From contig CM063288.1 of the NCBI GenBank assembly GCA_032173965.1, positions 19,565,501-19,629,500 on the forward strand: 64,000 bases of DNA, written 5' to 3'. Both the position numbers and the translations under genes were made by a program. The notes beneath the pieces are model-generated. The model saw only the letters and a list, made by a program, of their open reading frames with translations. It was not told the origin of the DNA and did not search any database. Shown here in pieces: positions 12,233 through 25,744 of this stretch (its first letter is position 1; each line of letters starts with the position of its first letter). The DNA comes from Sitta carolinensis. Taxonomy: Eukaryota; Chordata; Aves; Passeriformes; Sittidae.

Positions 12233-15200
12233 GTATTTTAATTTACCCAATAAAATATCAGTTTTACCTGGTGAAAGAAACATCCTTACAGAGGGACTTT
12301 GGGTAACTTTCTGTCTTATTTAAATTCCCTGTGAGGTATGCTGATGGACTTAACATTTAAAAATTGTATGTATGAATTTGTAAAAATATGTTTTCTGATT
12401 TCTTTTACATAAAAGTCTGAGAAATACCAGTTTTGAGCTCAAGTTTAAATACACCTCTTGCAGGCTTAAGCACATGCAAATTGAATAGTATTGGGTAAGT
12501 GGATAGAGCACTGCTGTGGATATGAGCACTGATATGGATGCTCAACAAAATTTACATTGAGATAAATTGGTAGTTTATTGAAAGTTGAATAATGATTAAT
12601 AGCTGTAAATAGGTCTAATATAAGAAATAATTATATTTTAGGCTAAAAATTTTCATCAAGCTTATTATTCTAAGCAAATTACTTAACTGAGTTTGCTTTT
12701 AAAACATGAACCTTACATGCACAGCTCTGCAAGGATTAACAGTATAATACATTGAGCCGTGTACTTTGTTTTGCAAGGACTCATCTCCTTACTTAAGATC
12801 AATCACTTTTCAGATTCTTTATCCTTGATGGCGAGGAGAAAGGTTTTTTGCCTAAAAGCAGATTATGATTTTTCCTCATAAGAGGAAAACAGTGCTTTTA
12901 TTTTGTCTCTTAGCACATTAAGCATCTTCTTCATACTAAGCTCTACATTTTGTAGCTTGCAATTATGTCAAAAAGAGTGTCCTTTTAGTGCCTGTCCAGC
13001 TGTGTGTTTCTCAGTGCTTCTAGGAGCCTGAGGTAGAAAGCATCATGTAATTTCAAAACCTGATCTAGAATAGTGATGCCCCAATCCTAACTGCAAACTG
13101 GGGAAGACTATTAAAACAATTGTTCTCATTTCTAGCTTAAGATTTTATTGTTCTCTTCGACCTGGCCTTCTTTTTCCAATGAACAGAACATCAGATTATT
13201 GGAGTAATTAAACTGCAGTAAGAGACTAATTTGTAAACCATTAGCAGAAGAAAGCATCAAGCACTTTATAACGTGGAAACCTACGCTGTTCAGCATGCAT
13301 TCAAACTGCTTTGGAGGCCTGTTTTCATGTGATTCTGATTGAGAGCTGACCTAGATTGAGCAGTGGGATGATATTAATAAATTTGGTGTATGGTTGGCTG
13401 AGTTACATGAGACAGAATTAAGATCATGTGGCCAGAATGGCTGTGGGACAGATCATGCACGTCTCGTTTTGGCAATTGAAGAGCTTGCTTGCTTTGGAAG
13501 CAGCTGTTACCAGGGGAAGCTTACAGGGCTGATGGAATTCACCATGCATTGGTCATGTCAAGGCAGTATGTTAGATTTCATTAGGCGATATTTTGAATCA
13601 CTTAGAAATTAATGATACTGTAGGTCTGTAATGCCTTGCTTTGCAGAAAGGGTTGCATGTTGGGAATGCATTTGAGCAGTTCTTGTATTTTCTGCACTGG
13701 TTTTCAATATTTCATGGTAGACTTGATGATACTGGTTAGGCACATAGTCCTGAATAGTTCGTAGGAGCTACAACTCAGATAGCATCCATTTTGCCATGAA
13801 ATAATTTACTGAGATGCACAGATGATTTTGAGCTGGAATATTTTTGCTCACTCCTTGGAAAGTTTTTCCTTCCTTAGTCTGCAGGCACCAAAATGCTACA
13901 AAGGAGGCAATTTGAGGACATGTTTTTCATGTATAATTTGGAGCATAAAATGAGTATCTGTAATTATACTGCAGAAATTTGAAGTAGTGGTTTGACTTGA
14001 AGATGGCATTCATAGGATTGGTGTGTATGATCTGACTGCACACTTCTTAAGAGTCACAGTCTTTTGAGAAATACAGAATAGCAGATAGTTAACCAAGTCA
14101 TGTAAATCATCAGCCTGACCTGCACATGAGACTTCAAGCAAAGACTTGTAGAAAAAAAATGTCAGTGAGAGAAAAAGTTCTATATTTTCTGACTGTATTA
14201 TTGTGATTCAAACAATTTAACTTTAGGGAAGTCACAGAAGCAAAATAACTTCAAACCAATATGCCATCTTTTTCTGTTTAATTTTCACTTTAATTTATTA
14301 TTTAAGTTGAAAGCAGTTTTCCAGAGAAGCTAGTTCAATCTTCATGTATTTAAAAGAATAATCTTCAAAATGGAAAGAAAAAAAAACCGACACACATGCA
14401 AAATCTGTGGAATGCAAGTGCCATTGCATTATCTTCTCACCCTCATTTAATTATAGCTATTTTCTTTAAATGTACATAAATATTTACAAATAGAACTACC
14501 CAGATGTAGGACCCATAATTTTTAACTTAGTTTTCTACAACTCGGCTGTCATTCCTCATAAATAATGCCTTAGATTTCCTTTGTCTGGGAGAACAGAGCA
14601 AAGTAACTTGTAAAGATTCTCACTGAATTGCTTCACTGTAGTTCCCAAAAGCACCAGTTTGGTTTGGTGTCTTCCACAATTGTATTTAGATCTCCTTATA
14701 GCTGAAAATGGCAACTGAAAGGAAAGATAGGAAGAAGCTCAAGTGGCCGCAGCAGGGTAAAGTAGAAATAAGGAAATCTTGAGCAAGAAGGTAGCCTGTC
14801 AAAAAGGGCCTAAATAGCGTGAGCTGTTTGGAAGATGAGGGGGAAAAAGAAGAAGCTAAGTCTGGTGAAGTGTGAATGGTTTAGTAGATTATTTCTCCTG
14901 TGCAGTTTATTCATTGTACGCTTGGTCCCAAAGGCTGTACTTAAGCAAATTGTTCTTCTAGGGACAGATCTGGTTTCTATAGCAATCAAATAAACAATTA
15001 TTGTGGTGCAAAGGGGGAATAATAACTTCTGGCAGGGGGCAAGCAAGGAGCAGCTGGAGGCAATAATTACTAAACCCAGATGCGAATCTAATGGACTAGT
15101 CCATATAGTCACAGTTTCAGGAACAACCAAAATGAAATGAAAGGATATACATATTTTTTGTATCTAAAAAGATATATGAGTTTTAATCTCTAGGCTGTAA

Positions 15201-17564
15201 TTTTTGCGTCTGTTTTGACAGACAGAATATGTCAGCAAAGATTGGGTTTGTAAAACATTAAGGATCTTTGCAGTAGAAGCACTTGGAGGGTGGAACTGCA
15301 TGATAAACTGAAATGCTGGGTTATTTTTACTACACTGTTTCACTGGTGTTTCATTCTAAGCTAGATCGCTTCAGAGACAGTTTATGGTGTCATACGGAGG
15401 CAACAAATCCCTGCAGCTCAGGGACAGGACTGAATAGCTGTGTGTAGGAACCTCTTAAGTCACATCTCCATCACAGAAACTAGTGTGAAATGGGGAAAAA
15501 CCCCACAGTTTCTATGAAGATACTCAGAGGAGTAGGATGGTGGAATAGCGGAGTTTAGTTTAGGTTTATGCAAGAGGTGGTCTATACGTACACATGCTGC
15601 AACAGGACTTACATGATCTATTCCATACAACAAAAATCCTGCCTGAAACAGCTGTCTCTCAGGACATGCGTTACGGTACATAGATTTTGACAGTATTGCC
15701 AGCTTTGGAGTATCTGCTCTTGGCTGTTTCTTCCTTCCCCTGCACTATAGCTCACCATCTTCCTTGGCCGTGCTGATGTAACTTGGGCAGGCTGCATGAA
15801 CAAAGGCAAGCAAGGAATCCCTGTTTTAAGAAGGTTAAATTGAATGAGTTTTCAGACGCATGACCAGTGACTTCTGGGGCACCGTGGTAAAAGAGATGCC
15901 CGATGATAGTACCATCAGTGAATGTATAATGAGAAACTGACCTGCTATAAAATCTGCTGTGACACAATGCAGAGCAAATATGAAATTGTGATTATATCCT
16001 AAGGTACAGCCAGAATAAACAGTAGAATTCTGCTTGCTTGCAGTGAATATCAGAAGCTGTGTATTAGTTTGATCTTTCTGCCATCTGGGATTTTTGGGCT
16101 TTATTTCTTATCCTGCACACTGTGAAGAAAATGTAAGTTTGCCCAGTTGATGAAGCCTTAGTTTAGGTGTACCTATATCCCGATGTCTCAAATTTTCTGT
16201 GTCTGACAGTTCAAAAGAGGTGTGAGGCTCAGAACTTTTAGTTAACTTGTTGAATTTCTACCTTGATAATTAGTTAGAGTTAGCATCAAGCAAAATCTTT
16301 TAAGTGTATCTGGTTGAGAGAAGAGGGAATGGAGAGCATAAGCATAAGGAACCACCATAAGCAAAATATTGCTTATTTCAGAGTACAACAGAATTTCCCA
16401 TTTCTCTGTATCCATTCCCAAAGAAATGACTCCTGCATAACAGCTCTTGGGAGGAGGATGCAGAGCGCTGAGGCTGAACACTCTTAGCTGTCAGGTGATA
16501 GGCTGCCCTGGTTTTGGCACAAAGAGAGGTGGAGCCAAATTACCTTGGGCTGGAGGAGAGGTCATTTCCATAGAGAAAGCTGAGCTTTGCATTTTTCATT
16601 TTAGGATGTGTTCATTTTGCTCTATATAGTTTATTTTCACCACCAACTCCCTTTGTAAAATTGATTCAGCATACAACTGTTACACATTTGAATCATTTTG
16701 TGTTACTTTGGTCCTGTTTGCTGTTGTACTTGCTTTCTTTTCTTAAGTGCTTCTGTGGCACAAGTTTTTGTAGTCAGATTTATCAAGCTTTCATATATGT
16801 ATTGGGGATTAACAGAATGGACAGTGTCCCTAAAACACATTTCTATACACATTCTGTAAATTCAGTTTCATTGTCATAATGAAGAAGTTTCTGAGGCTCT
16901 TAAAAAATGACAGAGCAGTTTTTAAGTGCTTCATGTGCTGCAGTACTTGATGTAAGCAAAAGCAGCTTATCTAAACCCCTGATATTTAATGTTGCTTTGC
17001 TTCTCAGTTCTTAGGAACTGAATAAATTAGAAAAGTAATTCCGTTGGTCTTGCATATGCAAATGAGTTCATTTATGTGTGATGTTGCCAGTCAATTATGG
17101 TATTCTGAATGTGTGTGTATATATATATTTAATAATTTTGACAAAACTGGTATTTGACCTAATTCTTACATGGCTATTAAACAATATTGATAACTCTGCC
17201 GGAAAGAAGTGTTCAGCTAAATGTGACCAGAGGGAGTAAGATTTTTTTAATGTTATACCAAATTAAAATTTTCCCAAGTTTATATATAAATTAAGAATTA
17301 AAGATGAGAAATAATTTAAGGGATATCCATGGTTTTAAAGTCCTTACACAATGAGGGCTTTTTAAAAATTCCGTGTCATAGATCATAAAGTAGAACTAGT
17401 TGTAGGTAAAAGTAGAATTAGAGACATAGTGAGATGAGGATCTTCATGGCCTGTATAATTTTGAAAATGAATCTTGGCAGTGTGATACAAATTTTTGCCC
17501 CTTTTGTCTTCTTTAGAATTCAATATACTGATTTTTAGAATATTTGAGTTTTGTTTAGGACGCT

Positions 17565-17635
17565 TACATACATATATATGTATGTATGTATGCTGTATAT
17601 ATATATATGTGTATATGTATGTATGTATATTATAG
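17565..17635. repeat. AT/TATG microsatellite with a 22-bp palindrome
   Basis: Alternating TA and TATG units from CATACATATATATG to GTATGTATGTATAT. The first 22 bases (17565-17586) read identically on both strands. Another TG/TA run lies at about 17110-17130. These are simple repeats in the UBR3 intron. Confidence 0.9.
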
Positions 17636-18556
17636 TGCTTTGAAAAAATAATTTTATTAAATGATTGATTATAGCAAAAGGGTTATAGATGGTTTTTATT
17701 CTGTAGCTGTGTGTGTTCATTAATTTAAAAAGACCGGTTAGACCAAGTTTTCTGTCACTTCATTTTAGAAGACCAGTCAGCCATGTGACCAGAAGTGTTC
17801 TTTTAATCCTCCTCTTGTATGACTACTTCCCTGTGTTAAAATTTGTATCACTGATGACTCCTGGCAGTGGCTTCTGTAGAGAGATGCCTGTGTTTTCAGG
17901 AAATCAGTAACTGTGTAGTCTTCCAAAAGCAGGATCACGTTTATGGGCCTGAGAGACGATAAACTGGTTGGATCCCCAAAGCTGTTAGAGCTGTTAGGGG
18001 ACACTAAAGATCCTCATTCCACCACATGTGGGCAGCCTTGCACACTACATGATCTGCAAGAGCTCAGTTTGCTCCTTTGCAGCGCTGGTGGCCATTGGTA
18101 GAGGGCTGTGTTTTGTGTGAGAGATTCAGGGTCAGTGAAACCAGGACTTGACCTGCAGCACAGGTCAGCAGCACAATCCACCACTGCTTGCCAGGGCAGG
18201 AAGAACCCACACAGCACGAGTTGCAGGAGGAGGGGAGGGCTCACAGGGGAGGGTGTGTATCATATTTTATCTCAAGCTGCTCCTGCTTGAGATCTCCATC
18301 ATGCCCCATATCAGTTAAAAGAGGGAAGAATGATTTTTCACCATACGATTTTTTTTTTTTACATTTGACTCAGCTGTTGAACCTGAAGGATATTGTTGGT
18401 TGGAATTTTGCTGAATATTGCTACTTAAAGCTAGAAACTACCTCTTATCTGCAAGCATTTTCTGCTTTTTAGGATAGGGAAAGAAGATGTTACATCAGTA
18501 AATCTGGATGGTTGAAAAGTTTGCAGTATCTCCGTGCTTATTTTCTGTCCTTCTAG

Positions 18557-18585
18557 ACATCCAGGGAGTTTAATAATGACTGTGT
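18557..18585 (+). CDS. UBR3: Candidate 29-bp UBR3 micro-exon restoring frame
   Basis: The exon ending at 12232 stops in phase 0 while the exon at 19067 begins with the third base of a codon, so something of length 3n+2 must lie between. Here an excellent acceptor (TTTTCTGTCCTTCTAG) is followed by 29 bases and the donor GTAAGA. In phase 0 the segment reads TSREFNNDC plus GT, and the G of the next exon completes Val, giving SEQ-TSREFNNDCV-LVSEELPEV. Length, phase, openness and both splice sites fit. I cannot confirm the residues against other species. The exact exon end could instead be 18583 (GTGTAA donor), but that would not fix the frame. Confidence 0.45.
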
Positions 18586-19066
18586 GTAAGATTGCATAAT
18601 CCCACCTGTCATGGCTGCTTGAGCCTTCATTTCTTTACATAAAAGAAAGCAATGGCTTTTCTAAGGCCTCTGTTTTCCAATAGGAGCACTCCCTGTAACA
18701 TTAAATATATTTTGAGGATTCATTATTGTTACAGCCTGGTTACATGTATATGTGTGAAATGCCATGCTTTGGGAACCATTTCAACTGTTTGAATATTCCT
18801 TCACTCTCTCCATAGACATAATGAGTTCAGGCAGTTTTGAATGTTTTAAAACATTTCAACAGAATCAGGTACCCAAATGGTAATTTCCTCATGAGTTGTT
18901 ACATGAGTAACATTAAATTTTTAAATTGAGATCAGTTAGCAAATTGTCAGGTGTTAGGCTTCGTAGGCTTGATATCAAATGTAATACTATTTAAAATAAA
19001 TAAAAAATAAAATATGAAAGTGGATTTATATTATCAAAAGTGATTTTCTTTTGGTTTTATTTCCAG

Positions 19067-19167
19067 GCTGGTAAGTGAAGAACTGCCAGAAGTTCCTGTT
19101 CTTTACAGAGATGTCTCATCCCTTTTGCTTATCCAGATTTTAACTATGCCTCAGCCATTGCACAGAG
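19067..19167 (+). CDS. UBR3: UBR3 coding exon
   Basis: 101-bp exon between TTTATTTCCAG and GTATGT. After one leading base it encodes LVSEELPEVPVLYRDVSSLL then LIQILTMPQPLHR, matching the UBR3 region that opens the C-terminal domain. One trailing base (G) joins AA of the next exon to make Glu. The phase-0 alternative runs straight into TGA at the fourth codon, so the leading base must complete a codon from an upstream exon. The long intron before it and the phase clash with the exon at 12123 are the one irregular point in the gene. Confidence 0.95.
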
Positions 19168-20096
19168 GTATGTTACAAAATATGTGTATTTAAATGATTA
19201 TGTAGATGAGGCTGCTTTCATGATGGTTTGCAGGGTGGTAAATCATAGCTGATCTACTGTGTATTCTAAAATAATGTTTCTGCCTTATCTACAAAAGGTG
19301 GCATTGAACAGAAGTTTTTGTTCTGAGCTGACAGGTTTATCTGTGTTCCCTGTCTTTTTACCTTATCAGTCAGCTATTCATTAAAGATGCAAGAGCTGAG
19401 CAGAAACTATCAAGTATTTCTACTGAAAGAAAAGTGTCCTTTGTTTGACCTTCATCTTTTGCTTAGAGGAACAGCTCAATACTTCAAGTTGAACTGAGTG
19501 CCTAAGGGCAAAAAATTTGAAAGATTGTAAATTAATTTCAATTTCAGAGTTTAAATTGCAGCAGTCTTATGTAAGAGGTCATATATGAAGATAGTAATTG
19601 CTGTAATGCAGCAGTTTCAATAGAGACAGGCTACAGAATAATTATTAATAAATACTAAATAGATATTGTAAAATTTAATCTTTCATTACTAGATCAAAAC
19701 TGTCTTAAAACCTGAATTTCTTGTCCTGTGTTAAAGGAACAGTTGAACCTGATTCTTCTTGCTAGTAGGTAATGTATGTTCCAGAACAGGGTTCAGATCC
19801 TCTGGTCGCTGGTTTGATTATTTGTAATCAAATACCTGTATTTGAAAATGAGGACAAACAAAGCAAGTACCACTTTTCTGTTTCTGTGTGGCAGTTTTGG
19901 TACCTGCTGAATTTTGGTAGTTCTTGAGTAGGTAAATTCAGGAACTGTTGTGCTCTTGATGCTTACGCCTTAGTAGAAACTGTTACCCCTTAAGAGGTGT
20001 TCTGTCCTTGGTATTGAATGTTTAAATTCAGCTAAAGTGACTCTATGTGTATCCATTAACATTGTGGGTTTGTTTCTTCAATTCAATATACTTAAA

Positions 20097-20145
20097 ATCA
20101 TAGAATCATTTAGGTAGGAAAAGATCATTCAAGTCCAATTGTTAA
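20097..20145 (-). mobile_element. CR1 LINE 3' end fragment
   Basis: AATCATAGAATCATTTAGGT then AGGAAAAGATCATTCAAGTCCAA is the reverse complement of a CR1 3' terminus (ATTCTATGATT repeat followed by the GATCTT core). Only about 50 bp, diverged. Confidence 0.8.
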
Positions 20146-23100
20146 GTACATGCTTATGGATTAAATATATCCAAAAGATTATTAGAATACGAAAATGCTG
20201 AAAGAATCAAATATTTTTCATGGAAAGATTATTGTCAAAATTTTAATTTTTTTTAAAACTACATTTTAATTTTATTGGAAGGACTCAATCAAACTAGTAT
20301 AAAAACAGTAAATAAAAGTTTAATGAGACTAACATCTGAAATTCAGGAAAGGAGGTGTCGATGATAAAGTACAAACTAGTGGTGTCTTTGTATCCAAGCC
20401 TGAATACCACTGTTTAAGAAAGTATATTTTATCCTAGAAAAGACAACGTTCAATTAATAGTAAGGAATTCTTTGGAGAATTCTGTGAAATGCCTCATATC
20501 AGCGGCATGTTTTGTCTTTGCTCTTAGGTTTATTGTATGTTGCAGTTGAGAGGTAAAATGGCAAGTGGCAGAAAGAAAATAAACGTACCTACTTCAAATC
20601 TGTGAAGCATTAAATTGGAAATAAATTGCCGTTTATCTTTCTAATTTTTGTTTCATCAAAATGGTTAGGCAGAATGAAAAGAAAGTATTTTATAATTCTT
20701 TGTTTGGATGTGTAAAGTGGTGTTCAAAAAATAAGTTGTAACAAATCTGTTTAGAACTTTTACAAAGGGTGTGTAGGTCACAGAGTTAAACTGAATATTA
20801 TTAATTCTCTGAAGAGGGCTGAGGTATAACTAAGGTCAAAAGGCTTGTGAAATGTCTGGTGGTAAGCACAAGGTCAGCAATAGGGGTGAACAAAATCTCC
20901 ATTTGACCCTACTGCCTCCTGAATTGTCTGTGCTGCTGTGCCATTGTCATGGGGTGCGGGAGCTGGCGACTTGGCTGTACACTGGGATACACACAGGAGG
21001 CTGATCCATGCTGCTGTGTGTTGACAGATATTTCCGGTATATTTATATAACAACAGACTTAAGTAAGTTGCACTGACATATTTTTGCAAATTTGTACTTA
21101 AAATCTTTTTGTTTACATCGTGTTTTTTTAAAAATAGAGAGCTCTGCAGGGAGGACTCAAAATCTCATCTCTTGCCCTTCAGATGGCAATTGTATTAACT
21201 TCCCTATTAACTGGTAATTTTAAATTCAGGCTGAGAATTGCATTAACTATCCTATTAACTGTTGAATGGGTGTTGGTATCTTTTTCAATCTGACATAGAT
21301 TGAAGCAGTAAAAATATCATTACTGTTCAGCCTCTTCATTCAGAGGAGAAAATTGATCTGAACCTATCAGAAAGAAAGAAGACTGCTACAGAAAAAACTT
21401 TGTGGTGGAGGTCAGAGCATTTACAAGCATTAAACAATTTGCAGAGAAGGGAATGAGACTGATGTGTACCTCTGTGTAGTGTAGCAAGTAATATAAACAT
21501 AGTGTTTAAGATACTAAAATCATTTATGAAACTTCTTTTTTTCTTTTGAGTTTCACACTAGGACATGGGCAGAACTTTTACAAACTTCAAATGTTTAGCA
21601 TTTTGGTTGAAATTTTGAAATTGTACAGGGCTAAATGCATAATAATACACATAGGAGTTTCTGGTTCGCTTCTGTGGCAGTTGTTGTGCAGAGGATGGAG
21701 TGTTCATGGTGTTGTGAATTGGGACTCCATACAAAACAAAGGTTTTGCTTCCAGCTCCTTTCTTACAGAAATAGCAAATGATGGTGTGTTGTACAGAAAC
21801 AGATAGAGTGGCCTGGTGGTTATCAAAACCTAAATCTGTCTTTGTAAATTGAATTCAATATCCTCACACACACCAGTCCTTTCTGCAACTCCGTTTTTGG
21901 TTGTTGGAGCAATTTAATTGAAATTGGACATTCTTTCTTGTTGCCATCAATTGCAAAGAGTTTTATTTTCCCACCACCTGACTTGGGACCCCGTGTACAG
22001 ATTTCTAGAAGTACAGAGTGTATCTTCTAGTCATTTCAGTTTCTGCATTTCATTGAATGTAGAAAGTAGCACACTGACAGAGAGTGTTTGAAAAGCAGGG
22101 TCTGTGTGAACGCGAGTGATCCTGAGGCTGGTGGATGCATAGGAGTGGAGGTCAGTGGGCCAGCAGTGGTGCTGTGCGTGGTGCCAGCTGCTGGCAGGGT
22201 GAGCAGCTCCTGTTCCACAGGCTGGCCGAGCTGTGCAGAGCCTGCAGCGGGGACAGCTGCCCTTCGGCAGTGCTGCATGTGTTCCAGCGTGAAAGCTCCT
22301 TGTGGGAGTTGAAGCCAGCCTCTGTGGACTCTGGGAGAGGTTTTCTTCTCTGGTGTGTAAAACCTAAATTCAACACTGTTTCCTATAATACTGGTTAGGC
22401 TCAGCTGCTGAAGAGGCTGACCTGGATGTTCTGACAGAATCTTTTTTTATAAAGTTTGAATGACATGCGATGAAAGAGCAGCAAGCAGCTTTTAGATGAG
22501 CACTAACATTTTTTTTTTTTTTAGTGATTGGTTAAGGATCTTGACTAAGTATAGTATGGATGTAATTAGCTTGAATAGTATCCAGTTTCAATGTGGAAGC
22601 TCAAATATTTATCTGTATCTTGGAACTTTAATATTCCTTTCATGGATTATCTGAAGTTCAGTGCTGCCTCCTTTTGTTCTGAAGTTGTGTCTTCAAAGAA
22701 GGTTCAAACGTTAGATCAAGAAGAATATTTTTCAAAGGTTATTTATACAAAATCTTCTAAATTTAGTAAAAAAGGCCCTATGTCCTTAATTTGAACCTTA
22801 ATCTGGTTCTCTTTGTGTATTCCTTCTGTCATCATTGCGTGCCAGGGTATATCATCTAATTTGATACTGAAATTAAAAGATGTATATTGTTGGTAATACA
22901 CTTATTTATCTGCACATTTCATGCACTAATGTTAAAATTAGAGTTCTAGAAATGTTTCCTATTCAAACTTAATTTTTAAGTTGGTTAAGTTGCTTGATGC
23001 ATATAATGGGATGAAATGCTTTGAGATTATTTGGTTCCAGAAAGTTTTAAAAATAGGAATGTAAGAGCACTTCTCAGTATTATTCAAAAATAAGTAAAAA

Positions 23101-23792
23101 AGTATTGTGTTTTGATTAGATTGGCCTAGCCATAGTAATAATTCTTTCAGACCGTCAGACTATCAGATTAGGAACAGGAGTACTAAACACATTTTAATGC
23201 AGAACTTTGCTCAGTGGTTTACTTCACATACTTGCAAACTTTAGGATTATTAAATTGAAAAGATGATGTAGCAAAAGCACAGCCTGCCCCAGGGGGCAGC
23301 AGGTAATAGCACACAGCCCCCACAAGCACACTGCAGAAAGTCAAATAGAGTTGCTCTTTGCAGTAGACAAGAATGTAACAGCTCTAGCATTACAGGTATC
23401 TACAGCTGTCAAATATTTGGCATTTTAAGAGATAACATAGTAATGAAGTGATAATTGATTCAGTGACTGATGTTTTAGTGTTTCTCATGGGATGTTTCTA
23501 TGGCTATATAAAAGCCTTGGTGCTCATTACACTATATATGGCCTCTGAGCTGCTCCTGAGATATTTTCCTAAGGGGAAAAAAAAAAAGATGACGTTTGTG
23601 CAGAATTCAAGGCTTCTTAAGGGTGACCCAGATGTGGGAGTGTGGAGTTTGTCCAATTCTAGATTCTCCAAAAAACGTAATTCATAGTAATTTATGAGTG
23701 ACATACATGTAAATAAATACAAGAGCATTCATTTAATTGAAACATAATATGGGCTAGACATATTTCTGGTGAATTGAACAATTAGTATTAAA

Positions 23793-23811
23793 GGGGGGGT
23801 ATGGGGGAGGG
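23793..23811 (+). other. G-quadruplex-capable motif
   Basis: G7-TAT-G5-A-G3 in 19 bases allows four runs of at least three G with loops of one to three bases on the + strand, within a UBR3 intron. On the transcribed RNA this would be on the sense strand. Confidence 0.7.
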
Positions 23812-24808
23812 AAGAGTAATTCTATTTAGCAAAAATCAGATTTTTAAAAATGTATAAATACACCCAATATTGAGCACTGCAATCACCTTAGCAGAGCTAC
23901 AAGATGGAGCTGTGGTAGGCTGGTGCCTGTTGACACAGCCTGTTGGCTTTGCTGCTCCACATGCAGTGGGTTTCGTTCATGCTTTCACTGAGTGAAACTG
24001 GTTTGTATTGCTTGTATCTCCTATTGAGGGATTAGAACTCAGTACCTGAGTTCAGTTCTAGCTACGATTACAAACTCTTAACTCGGGCCAAAGAGGTAAT
24101 TTTTACAGTTCTCTGAGTGTGTGTGGTTTCATCTTGTGTATTTCAGTCCCAGAAGATTTCCTGAATGCTTGCCTGCTGTTATTCCTCAGGGTTAGGATTG
24201 CTAAGAAAAATGGAGGTTCCAGCAGAGATAAAAAATATGGCCTCGAGATTTAGTGGGATCTGATGAATCCTCCTCTTGGGGGAATGTGAAGAGGAAGTAT
24301 CATTAGAATGCTGCCTTGCTCAAGAATGGGGGCGTGAAGTGTAGGACCATTCATTGTCATGTTTAACACAATCTCCAAAGGAAGATAGTACAGAAAAGAC
24401 AATTTTTAATTGTCTAACAACAAATGATCTTTTAGATGCTTAAATTGTGCTTATAGTTTATACTCGCATAAGCTTATACTCAGTGACATTAAAAAGTTGC
24501 AAAATCCATGTCTGCATTCATTTGTAAACACTTGTCACATAGACAAACAATTGTTATTTCACAAATTTAATTATGTACTCAAGTCTTAGCTGTGTATATT
24601 TTAAAATCTAGTAGTCGGTTTTGATATTAGATGCAGGAAAGGAGAAAATAAGGTGTTTCATTTTCTTGGCCTCCTCATTTTCACATATGAAGCTCATTTA
24701 AATCCTTTGGGAAGAAAGAATGAATTTAACCCAGTTTTTGTGAGGTGCTTATGTAAATAAAATTGTTTTGCTTGACTTCAAAGCCTGAAAGGACTTCTTA
24801 AACCCCTC

Positions 24809-24843
24809 ATTTTTTTCTACATTTTTTTCTACATTTTTTTACA
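24809..24843 (+). repeat. Short tandem repeat, unit ATTTTTTTCTAC
   Basis: Two full 12-bp copies and a partial third. Simple intronic expansion with no further meaning visible. Confidence 0.85.
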
Positions 24844-25744
24844 TATATATTAGTTATGTTTATACTTAAGGAGTGGTGTAAGTGATGACAGAAACTTCTT
24901 TGATCTGCTAGATTTAAAAACAAACTAGATAATTTGGGACTGGAAATAGAATCTAAAGTAAAAAGATAAAAAAGGACTGTTTCAGTACATTTCAGCAAAT
25001 GATCTTTTTTTTGTTTCCATTTTAGGAAGTTTTATTTCGCTTCTGTTGCTAGCTCCCCCCAAAAAATTTCAAAACCTTTTTTCTGCAGCCTAGCTGTCAT
25101 AAATAATAGTCCTTTAAATATTAAAAAGCATCATAAAGATCTTTGAAAATACAGTAAATGCCAGTCTGCCTTTTGTCTTCCTTCTGTATGCATGTGAGGT
25201 CCAGTAAATAGGTACTCACTCAAGAGTGTTTAGCAGCAAGTCTTTTATGACTGGATCTATATCTGGAAGTGAAGGGTTAGAAACTGATATGGTAGATAAT
25301 CTTGTGGTGATTTTTGAAAGAATTTAATTCTTCTGATATTTGTATGAGTATTACCCCGATGGGAGCCAGAAGAGATGGTAAGATGTGCATTTGCTTACAT
25401 TTATGGCAATCAGTAGCTTAACTTGATGTAACCTTTGGACAAAATATAATTTTGTATTATCACCAGGCCACTAGAATGAAGTCACTGCTAATCAGGATTA
25501 AGAAGAACATAAGGAGCAGTGGAAAATTACTTGCCCTGTACTTGTTCTGTTCTCTATGGCTGCCAAGTAATTTCTGAAAGCCAGTAAATACAGTTATATG
25601 TTGTTTTGTATGTTTTGAGGGCTGTTCTTTTTGTATAGCACTTGCTTTTAATTTCAGAATAATCATTTCCATAACTAGAGATTCTTTAATCATTATATTT
25701 GCTAAAAATATCAAGTGTTTAAAAATCCTTTCTTTGTTTTACAG

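Larger units (their letters stand above)
12233..19066 (+). other. UBR3: UBR3 intron(s), 6.8 kb
   Basis: AT-rich intronic sequence. It holds the TATG/TA microsatellite near 17565-17635, an octamer-like CATATGCAAATGAG at about 17056 and the 29-bp micro-exon candidate at 18557. If the micro-exon is real, this is two introns. No transposon is clearly recognisable and no other protein-coding signal was seen. Confidence 0.7.
19168..25744 (+). other. UBR3: UBR3 intron (6.6 kb)
   Basis: Intronic sequence with GTATGT and TTTTACAG ends. It contains a short minus-strand CR1 end at 20097, a locally GC-rich patch at about 22090-22330, a G-quadruplex motif at 23793 and a 12-bp TTTTTTTCTACA tandem at 24809-24843. 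No coding exon was found. Open frames in the 22.1 kb patch reflect base composition and lack splice context. Confidence 0.75.

Noticed and set aside
12464..12494. 31-bp exon-like segment (acceptor CTCTTGCAG, donor GTAAGT) as the missing UBR3 exon
   Set aside because: In the required phase it has TAA as its second codon and its length (3n+1) does not repair the frame.
13394..13612. 72-codon open frame in a UBR3 intron
   Set aside because: No splice sites fit, no family recognised, and the length is within chance range.
22088..22398. Several open frames on both strands in a GC-rich patch
   Set aside because: Frames overlap in all registers with no splice-bounded segment and no recognisable domain. 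Composition explains them.
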